Positions 57,188 to 64,000 of a stretch of 64,000 bases of DNA are shown piece by piece. The stretch is taken from the NCBI RefSeq assembly GCF_900167015.1, contig NZ_FUXX01000003.1, positions 1 through 64,000 on the forward strand, written 5' to 3'. A model generated the notes under the pieces. That model saw only the letters and a program-made list of their open reading frames with translations. It was not told the origin of the DNA and did no database searches. Source of the DNA: Succinivibrio dextrinosolvens DSM 3072 (GTDB lineage: Bacteria; Pseudomonadota; Gammaproteobacteria; Enterobacterales; Succinivibrionaceae). The position numbers and the translations under genes were made by a program. Positions within the stretch are counted from its first letter, which is position 1, and the number at the start of each line of letters is the position of its first letter.

Positions 57188-58723
57188 ATGCCAGAACAGA
57201 CAAAAGAAGTAATAAACGAAGAAAAAACAAAAGTAAAAACAAATAACAAAGGTATGCTTGACTATACACAAGAAACCAAAAAACAAGCGGACTTTAATGA
57301 CCGCATACAAAATCAAAATAAAAAGAACTATCCTTATGCTCTATTCTCTTCAATATATCCCAAAAACATATTATTAATAGGAAACGGTTTTGATTTGGAG
57401 GCCGGCCTTAAATCAAGTTTTAGAGATTTCATCCTTTACATTATTTATGGTTGCGTTTTTTATCAATATGAGAATTTGATAGAGAACTTCAATAAGGGAA
57501 TCTTCAGAGAATATATCTCCTCTGAAAACAATGTAATTGAATATGCTCTTAAGAAACAGTATCAATCAAATCATACCATTTGGAAATTATGTCATAAGTT
57601 TGCAAGCTCACATTTAGGAGAGGTCTTGCTTAAAAAGGGAATCATTCCACGTTTGTATGATTACATAATAGACAGCAAAATTATAATCTCAATTCCTGTG
57701 AAAATTCCTAATTTACGTCCACAAGAACCAGATCCCAAAAAGTTTGCATACGGACTTTCTCCAAATCAACCTTCAATTACATCATACCAATTATTTAATT
57801 GCTTGCAAAAGGAAGTCACTAATAAGGGAATAGAAACCTTTGATTTCTTACTGAAACATGAAGTTGAAAGAAATAAAACTAACATTGCTCTTTGGTTAGA
57901 TGTTGAAAATGTTATTGAAATGTTGGTGCTAAAACAAGATTCGTTATTAAATAAATACGATTATAGTAAAAAAGATTTAGAGAAGACTCCTACAGAATAT
58001 TACTTGAAAGATTTGGATTTGTTTGAAAATCTTTTATCAGAGTATTTGAAAAAAGAAGAAAGAAATACGACAAAGTCTTCAAAAAGTTTTTTCCATGATA
58101 TAACAAAAGATTATTCTGATTCTTTGTATAAGCGATCTCATCAAAGAATAAGCCAAGTAACAATCGAGCAGGCAGATTGCATAATAAACTATAACTACAC
58201 AAACACAGCAGAGAATCTCTTTAAGAAACTTAGAAAAAAACTGGATAAAACTAACAATCATGCTAGCTTTATAAGGCACATAAATGGAGCTATTGATATA
58301 CAAGATGCTATAAAAGTTAAAGAAATTGATAATAACATTGTTGTAGGTTATTCAAATCATAAGAACATTGAGGTTCCAAGAGATTTATTCACTTTTGAAA
58401 AAAAGGCTAGACGCGTTATCAAAAATACAGATTACGTAAATATAAATAACGTTATAGATAACAAGGAATTTGATCTTGTAATTATGGGGCATTCATGCGG
58501 AGTTGCAGATAGCGATATATTGGCAAAACTTCTATCAAGCTCATATTTAAGATCTGCAGTTGTACTGTGCTATTCTGTTGATGATATGACTTCAATTTAT
58601 GACAATATAAAGAGTATGCTTGAACCGGAAATATTTGATGAACTAATGGATCATTCTGATTTTCGAAAAAATTTATATTTTTCTGTAAGAGCCCCTAATA
58701 GAAAAGAAAATACAAATTATTGA
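57188..58723 (+). CDS. AbiH-family abortive-infection protein
   Basis: A 511-residue protein with the AbiH signature NILLIGNGFDLEAGLKSSFRDF (residues about 61-82) near the N-terminus and, in the C-terminal third, IMGHSCGVADSDIL, a variant of the family GHSLGxxD motif. Lactococcal AbiH blocks phage growth by an unknown mechanism. AGGA lies before ATG 57188. It follows hsdR by 68 bp on the same strand and so is probably co-expressed or placed in the same cassette. Base use is AT-rich like hsdRMS. Confidence 0.85.
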   Translation: MPEQTKEVINEEKTKVKTNNKGMLDYTQETKKQADFNDRIQNQNKKNYPYALFSSIYPKNILLIGNGFDLEAGLKSSFRDFILYIIYGCVFYQYENLIENFNKGIFREYISSENNVIEYALKKQYQSNHTIWKLCHKFASSHLGEVLLKKGIIPRLYDYIIDSKIIISIPVKIPNLRPQEPDPKKFAYGLSPNQPSITSYQLFNCLQKEVTNKGIETFDFLLKHEVERNKTNIALWLDVENVIEMLVLKQDSLLNKYDYSKKDLEKTPTEYYLKDLDLFENLLSEYLKKEERNTTKSSKSFFHDITKDYSDSLYKRSHQRISQVTIEQADCIINYNYTNTAENLFKKLRKKLDKTNNHASFIRHINGAIDIQDAIKVKEIDNNIVVGYSNHKNIEVPRDLFTFEKKARRVIKNTDYVNINNVIDNKEFDLVIMGHSCGVADSDILAKLLSSSYLRSAVVLCYSVDDMTSIYDNIKSMLEPEIFDELMDHSDFRKNLYFSVRAPNRKENTNY

Positions 58724-59144
58724 CCTTCTGCCATATATTGTCGATTTAATGGAATACAAGCAACTCTTTGCAAAATTCAAAAAAAGCAGAGTCTTTAAAT
58801 GATTATCTAGCCATTTTTATTGATTGGAACTGCTGAAATTCCTAGTTAAATGGTCAGATCGTTTCAGCTCAAAAAATATCTTTTCCCTAATAAAATTTTG
58901 TCCAAAAGATGATTCTCGGTTATTCGGTAGAATCTGAAAAGCGTAGCACTTGCCAGAAAATAAAGAAGGGGCTTTTCCCTATGACATTGCCTTATCAGTC
59001 AAATATAAAGACCTTATAGGCGGACTTAAAATTACCTTCGCCCATAATAAAGAAGAGCGGTATGAGTTGTATGGAGCAGTTTTGGTGGCATCAATTAATT
59101 CTGTTTACTCTAAGTTTACTTATACCACACACATATTTCCCAAA
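58724..59144. other. 421-bp gap between AbiH and mcrC, possible decayed sequence
   Basis: No supported gene. A 75-codon frame with a TTG start at 58950 (LSVKYKDLIGGLKITFAHNKEERYELYG) and some upstream stretches read like broken coding sequence, but I cannot assign a family. It runs into the 3' end of mcrC. Perhaps remnants of an older gene between the two defence units. Confidence 0.4.
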
Positions 59145-60515
59145 TCAATTGTAATTATCTCGCATTATTTCTTTTAATAATTCGTTATCTTCAATAAAAT
59201 CTTTTTTTATTACTTTTATTTTTTCTTTATATATTGATGAACTTAAGTCAAAGAACTTTATTCTAATTATAAAATTATCATTAGATTCAAAATAAAGGTC
59301 TTTTAAATCATTCGAAATGTTTGTAGTTGGATATATTAACCACACTTCTCTAACGTTATATTTTTTTCCATATGCATACATCTGATACATATCGGCTTGA
59401 GAAAGGCCATAATTATTTCTCACGTCAGAGCTAACTGTTTTCCACTTTGTATCCATGACAAGAATTGGTAAATTATTGCTTCTTTTCTTAATTACAATAT
59501 CTGGTTTTAACTTGAATATTGGTCTGGGAATATCAAATAATGAAATAGCAGTGTCCTGAGCTACAAGCTTAATGTCATCATAATAATTTTCAAATTCTTT
59601 TTTCAGAATGCGGGTAACGTATCCTTCAAAAATTTTATTCATTTCAAATAGAAGAGCTGTCGCAGAATTACCACCTGTAAATGAGGTAAAACCTTTATTT
59701 TGTAAAAAAATTTTAGACCATTCGATTATTGAATTGTATTCCGGATAATTTCTGTCGTTGGAAGAGCAGTGATTAAAATCTTTATCAAGGTTATGGGACT
59801 CATCTATATTCTCAAAATAAACAAGTTGTCTAATTATTTCCTGAAGATTTGAACTGCTTCTGGATATAGACTTTAGTCTTAAAAGTGTCGATTTAATCAA
59901 GCGATTTTCTGCACAATTTACACTGAACTCATCATAAGCAAGATAAAACTTTTCCTTGTGTGTAAGGTTCGTCTTTAGATGTTCAGACACCAGTAAACGA
60001 CCTCTAAAGAACTTTAGATTATCTTCCTCTGTTATGTATCCTGACTTTAATCCTTGTTTAGTGAGAAAACTCAACCTGTTAAGATACATACTTATAAATA
60101 TCTCAAAGATATTCATTTTTCTTACATTTAAAGATGCTTGCTTATAAAATCTGTTGTTAAAACCACGCAGAGTTTGCAGCATAGCAACAAGGATTCTTCT
60201 TGTTTTACAGTAATCACCATTATTCGAAAGATCTATTTTTGGCAAAATTTCAATCTGAATTCCACTCTTAAGAGAAATAACGCCAACATATCCCTTGACA
60301 GTTATTACATTACCAATGTTTAGCCTTCGTTCTATTTTTAGAAATAAATCAGGAGAAACAAATTCACAAGAAGAATTATATTCATTGATAAAACTGACGA
60401 GTTCGTTAAAAACGGGCTCATCAATTTTTTTTAGTCGTGAATCGCAAGAATCTATATTTTCATTACAGTGAATAATATCGAATTCACTCACTGTTATATT
60501 ATTAGCTGTTTTCAT
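59145..60515 (-). CDS. mcrC: McrC-like nuclease subunit of a modified-DNA restriction system
   Basis: The endonuclease partner of McrB. The 456-residue protein has the McrC N-terminal beta region (VKGYVGVISLKSGIQIEILPK) and the C-terminal PD-(D/E)xK site: D339 (KLKPDIVIK), D355 and K357 (VMDTKWK). McrBC cuts methylated DNA in many bacteria. It overlaps mcrB by 14 bp, so it is translated with it. The catalytic residues look intact. Confidence 0.9.
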   Translation of the reverse strand: MKTANNITVSEFDIIHCNENIDSCDSRLKKIDEPVFNELVSFINEYNSSCEFVSPDLFLKIERRLNIGNVITVKGYVGVISLKSGIQIEILPKIDLSNNGDYCKTRRILVAMLQTLRGFNNRFYKQASLNVRKMNIFEIFISMYLNRLSFLTKQGLKSGYITEEDNLKFFRGRLLVSEHLKTNLTHKEKFYLAYDEFSVNCAENRLIKSTLLRLKSISRSSSNLQEIIRQLVYFENIDESHNLDKDFNHCSSNDRNYPEYNSIIEWSKIFLQNKGFTSFTGGNSATALLFEMNKIFEGYVTRILKKEFENYYDDIKLVAQDTAISLFDIPRPIFKLKPDIVIKKRSNNLPILVMDTKWKTVSSDVRNNYGLSQADMYQMYAYGKKYNVREVWLIYPTTNISNDLKDLYFESNDNFIIRIKFFDLSSSIYKEKIKVIKKDFIEDNELLKEIMRDNYN

Positions 60516-62685
60516 GATTCAATGAGATGTCATTGTTTAGAAAATCATATATTTCTATATAGCTTTCTATTTTATTAAAGGCTTCATTGTTGACAGAGTA
60601 TCTATTTAGATTTAAATCAAAATCGTTTATTTCCTTTGTTCTAAAAAGCTTTGATTTTGCGTCAAAAGATTCTGACCGTATAAATTGATATTCTTCCTTT
60701 TTTCCATCATCCCCTAAAATCAATCTAATATTCTCATAATTATCATAGAAGTACTCTTGTAATAGAGGAATAATTTTTTGCTTGAAGATATTGGTTAGTA
60801 ACTCTATGGATGGATTATCTATTAGTTGCATAAAGAAGGCATGTCCGAGTTTATGCTCTCTATCATATAAAAATTCTATTCTCCTATTCATCGCATTAAG
60901 CATTTCAACAAGATTTAATTTGCGTCCATCTATTGTTACAGTTGTTAAAAGCTCTGCATTCGGAGACATTTCGATAAAATTAAATCTTCTGCGTAATGCT
61001 GTATCCATAAAAGCAATCGATCGGTCTGCTGTATTCATGGTTCCAATAATGTAAACGTTATCAGGAACAGAAAAAGGTAATTTTGAGTAAGGAAGAATAA
61101 CCTCGCATTTCTCCTTTGCTCCATCTCTTTTAGAGTCCTCAATCAAAGTTATAAGCTCACCAAAAATCTTTGAGATGTTTCCTCTATTAATTTCATCAAT
61201 AATCATTATAAAAGGTTGCTTTTTCTTATTTTCTTTGCTTGTTTCGTATGGAATAAGCCCTTTTTTTATCATATAGTTTAGGATTGCTTTACGATAATTA
61301 TCATGTCCTCCACTAGGTATACCTGGCAGCCCTTTATATATGTTATACATCTGAGATTTAGAGAAGAATTTAGATTGACCTTGGATCCATTTTTCATTCT
61401 CATATTTTCTTGATGTTAAACCGTTTTCAAAGACATTTAGTTCTATTTTAAATTTTTTATTGTTATCTGACAGTAATGGAATCTCAATAAACTTTTTTTC
61501 TTGCAATTCGTTTAGAAGGTTATTCCATTCTTTCTCAAAGCCATGTGAATCATCTATATTTCCAGTAGCTCTTTCACAAAGTGCTTTAAAAATTCCAGGT
61601 TCAACATCATAAATTACAGATTTAATTTCATTACCATCTTGTTCATGTTGTTCTATATCTGGTTTTATTCCTTCAATAAAATCCTCATAGCTGTATGACT
61701 GATGAAATGTTGTAAATGCAATACGACCTTTATTTATATAGTCATAATAAATATCTCTACAAATTTTATAGTTTATCTTTATTTCTTCTTTCCATTCTTC
61801 AAGTGTCTTGTCTGGCAGCAAAATTGATAATGCATAAGCCATAGTATTAAAAGTTTTACCTGTTCCAGGTGGTCCATAAAGGATGATATTACGAGAAGTA
61901 ATAATTGACTTATCATCAATATGTTGCTCAGAACCATTCTTTGTTGTTCCAATTTTGTTTTCATAAGAATAATATTCACAAAAAAAATAAGGAATCATAT
62001 TTCTTAATAAAAAATCGAATTTTAGTTTTAATTTTTCGCTTACCTCCTCTGTATATCTATTTGAAAATTCAAGATTATTGGTCTTATTTAAACTTAGCAA
62101 ATCCATTGAAAGTTTTAGATCTTTAGTAAAAGCTTTATCAATTTCTTTTAATAGAGTTGAAGATAGTAAATACCAGTCATTTATTTCGCCATCATAGCCT
62201 AACAAGTTAAGGAATCTATTCATAGGGCGAATGTAAGAGCTAGAAACAGCTGTTGGATAATCTAAGGAACAGCATGCAACAAAACGTCTATTGATTTGTA
62301 TTGCTTCACCAATATCATTTTCAGAATATATTTTTTTTGTATTTTTATTAAAAGAGACTACATCCTCAGGATTACTAGAGCCATTTTTTATAATCGACAG
62401 AAAACATTTTTGAAGAAATTCGTTATTATCAAATATATCTTTTATCTTTTGTCTGCTTGTATGCATTCCACTTAATGCAGGACCAACACCTGCGAGTCCA
62501 TTATTCTTACTTATATATATATCAAAAATCTTGTCTAAATATTCTGAGTTAATTTCATTATTATTATTTAAATAAATTCTTATTTTTTTTATTTCATTTA
62601 TTATTTCTTTATAGTCGTCATACCATTCCTTGTTTGGTTCAGAAAAGTATTCTTTATAAAACTCAACAATAGAAAATTTACTCAT
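60502..62685 (-). CDS. mcrB: McrB-like AAA+ GTPase of a modified-DNA restriction system
   Basis: The translocating motor of McrBC. A 727-residue protein: N-terminal about 1-255 without clear similarity, presumably the modified-DNA sensor. The AAA core has Walker A GPPGTGKT (271-278), Walker B IIDEINRGNISKIFGE and the GTMNTADRSIAFMDTALRRRF motif (McrB arginine finger region). The N-terminal domain differs from that of E. coli McrB, so the modification seen may be different. Confidence 0.9.
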   Translation of the reverse strand: MSKFSIVEFYKEYFSEPNKEWYDDYKEIINEIKKIRIYLNNNNEINSEYLDKIFDIYISKNNGLAGVGPALSGMHTSRQKIKDIFDNNEFLQKCFLSIIKNGSSNPEDVVSFNKNTKKIYSENDIGEAIQINRRFVACCSLDYPTAVSSSYIRPMNRFLNLLGYDGEINDWYLLSSTLLKEIDKAFTKDLKLSMDLLSLNKTNNLEFSNRYTEEVSEKLKLKFDFLLRNMIPYFFCEYYSYENKIGTTKNGSEQHIDDKSIITSRNIILYGPPGTGKTFNTMAYALSILLPDKTLEEWKEEIKINYKICRDIYYDYINKGRIAFTTFHQSYSYEDFIEGIKPDIEQHEQDGNEIKSVIYDVEPGIFKALCERATGNIDDSHGFEKEWNNLLNELQEKKFIEIPLLSDNNKKFKIELNVFENGLTSRKYENEKWIQGQSKFFSKSQMYNIYKGLPGIPSGGHDNYRKAILNYMIKKGLIPYETSKENKKKQPFIMIIDEINRGNISKIFGELITLIEDSKRDGAKEKCEVILPYSKLPFSVPDNVYIIGTMNTADRSIAFMDTALRRRFNFIEMSPNAELLTTVTIDGRKLNLVEMLNAMNRRIEFLYDREHKLGHAFFMQLIDNPSIELLTNIFKQKIIPLLQEYFYDNYENIRLILGDDGKKEEYQFIRSESFDAKSKLFRTKEINDFDLNLNRYSVNNEAFNKIESYIEIYDFLNNDISLNHENS

Positions 62686-63066
62686 ACGTTCCCCATTTCA
62701 TAAATACTGCAGTAGATTAATTGCATATTTATTATAAGTTTAGTAAAAAATGAGGCTGTTATCTTGTTCTGATGAGATTTGTGTCATACATAAAAACAAA
62801 ACTGTTTTATTTGAACGCAAATAACAACCAATATATGAAAGATTTTCCTTCCCCCTCCCATAAAAATGCCCCTAATCTATAAAAAGAATCTTTATTTATA
62901 TCATGATTTTTTAATGTTTCTGCAAACAGTAGCTGACTGCCCTTCATAGCTATCGAAAAAATAATTTGGCCATCACTGCAATGTCACATCCCAAAAAGGA
63001 ATTTCTGCTTCTCTAGATTATACTTTTTATATGTATTCCTACTTGGAAGCTTCTGCAGAGGTTGTA
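62686..63066. promoter_or_regulatory. 381-bp divergent gap (mcrB / KAP NTPase)
   Basis: AT-rich with no gene that I can support. It must hold the mcrB promoter (leftward) and that of the KAP gene (rightward), for which TATACT at about 63026 could be the -10 box. CAGAGG precedes the KAP ATG at 63067. Confidence 0.4.
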
Positions 63067-64000
63067 ATGTCAGAAATAAAAAAAATAGGATTAACAGATT
63101 CACCTGCGACTCAAGATTCTTTCGGAATCGAAAGCTATATTAGGGTTAAGTGACTTTATACTTCAATGTGATCCCCCTATGACAATATCTATACAGGGAG
63201 CATGGGGAAGTGGAAAAACCAGTATCATGAACATGGTGCAGAACAGAATTAACGATAAAGTTATTCCTGTATTCTTCAATACCTGGCAGTTTTCACAGCT
63301 TGATTTAGGTAACAACCTTCCTATTTCCATGCTAAAGGTCTTTTTGAACAAAATATCCAATGGAAAAATAGATGCTCTATCCCAAAAATTACTAAAATTA
63401 GGAAAGAAAGGAATCAAGATTCTTCTAAATGCCGCTACAAGAAGTATTTCAGGAGGATTATTGGAAGGTCCATTTGATAAAGATCACCCTCAAGAATATG
63501 TTGACTTTACAGAAGCTCTAGAAGATCTTCACTCTTCTCTACAATTTGCAGCTGAGGAATGCTGCAATAATGCAGGAAAAGATCGTATCGTTGTTTTTAT
63601 AGATGATCTAGACCGTCTTGTGCCAAGTAAAGCAATGGAATTACTGGAAGTTCTGAAGCTATTCTTTGACTGTACACATTGTGTCTTCGTTTTTACTATT
63701 GATTATGATGTGGTTATAAGAGGTGCTGCAGAAAAATATGGATTTAATTTAAATGACCACAGTTCTCACGGACAGAAAGAAGCAGAAAAAGGAAGAGCAT
63801 TCTTCGATAAGATAATTCAGGTTCCATTTAAAGTCCCAGTAGTTGAATATGACATTAAGTCATACTTGGTAGAAGTCCTTCAAAAAATCGACATAAATCC
63901 AAACAATGAAGATATGCCGAAATACCAAAAACTATGTGCTTTATCTTTAGGAACAAATCCTAGAGGTTTAAAATGACTGTTAAATGCATTTTTACTTCTT
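63067..64000 (+). pseudogene. KAP-family P-loop NTPase, broken by frameshift and nonsense codon, runs off the window
   Basis: The start at 63067 gives MSEIKKIGLTDSPATQDSFGIESYIR, then a stop (63151) after a frameshift. The next frame continues without a gap as LSDFILQCDPPMTISIQGAWGSGKTS (Walker A). Later follow VVFIDDLDRLVP (Walker B) and LLEVLKLFFD. At 63974 TGA replaces a codon within NPRGLK-LLNAFLLL, after which the frame stays open to the window end. KAP NTPases are membrane-linked, often in defence islands. Either this copy is dead, or two sequencing errors exist. The catalytic motifs are intact. Confidence 0.85.

Noticed and set aside
58950-59177. 75-codon gene between AbiH and mcrC
   Set aside because: TTG start without ribosome site, runs into mcrC on the other strand; only noted as possible decayed sequence.
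63974-63976. TGA read as selenocysteine in the KAP gene
   Set aside because: The position is within a helix-like NPRGLK-LLNAF segment where Arg is expected, and there is no SECIS-like hairpin that I can see; a frameshift also breaks the gene.

Overview
The window reads as a chromosomal segment of an AT-rich gammaproteobacterium with an anaerobic life style. The order accD-folC-dedD, the order ybaB-recR-htpG-adk and the yhdT-panF pair are those of Enterobacteria, Aeromonadales and relatives. Rubrerythrin, a PerR-type regulator and an NrdD-tail-like peptide point to an anaerobe or microaerophile. An anaerobic Succinivibrionaceae-like organism is my best guess; this is inference, because no rRNA is present. 

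Layout. 1-7.8 kb (minus strand): tRNA-Ser(UGA) cut by the window edge, then a nearly continuous gene series accD, folC, dedD, NIF3/ybgI, folE, a GT2 glycosyltransferase, a GtrA-like flippase, truA and pgsA. 8.3-10.7 kb: a CPA1 Na+/H+ antiporter, an outer-membrane beta-barrel protein with a structured upstream region, and an unlisted 59-residue NrdD-tail-like gene. 11-14.8 kb: a three-gene plus-strand operon encoding a secreted retropepsin-like protein, a transglutaminase-like/7TM membrane protein and an ATP-grasp ligase. 14.9-22.9 kb (plus): a secreted hypothetical, yciB, galU, yhdT, panF, two tandem MFS transporters, perR and rubrerythrin. 23-32.8 kb: uraA, an LtaS/OpgB-like sulfatase-fold enzyme, a secreted hypothetical, adk, htpG with a clear sigma32 promoter, recR, ybaB, and an HTH-fused N6-adenine methyltransferase where dnaX would be expected. 

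33-38 kb holds the most unusual feature. Two AAA_14/DUF4143 ATPases flank a DnaT-like gene and folP, and each ATPase is preceded by its own tandem repeat array. One array has seven copies at about 74 bp, each with the palindrome TGCGGATATCCGCA. The other has six copies of a 33-bp direct repeat plus a degenerate seventh. The two arrays are unrelated in sequence, but both sit where a promoter or operator would be, and both periods are close to whole helical turns. 

38-50 kb: a YdfG-like SDR, a small hypothetical, a frameshifted HigA-like antitoxin relic, and recC-recB-recD (minus). 50.7-64 kb is a defence island. It begins with a decayed serine-recombinase tail, followed by a complete type I restriction-modification operon hsdM-hsdS-hsdR, an AbiH-family gene close behind it, a convergent mcrB-mcrC pair, and a KAP P-loop NTPase gene disrupted by an early frameshift and an in-frame TGA. 

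How they work together: the left half is housekeeping (folate, fatty acid, phospholipid and envelope synthesis, oxidative defence, chaperone and recombination mediator functions). The right half combines DNA repair by RecBCD with layered anti-phage functions and remnants of mobile DNA, typical of an exchange hotspot.
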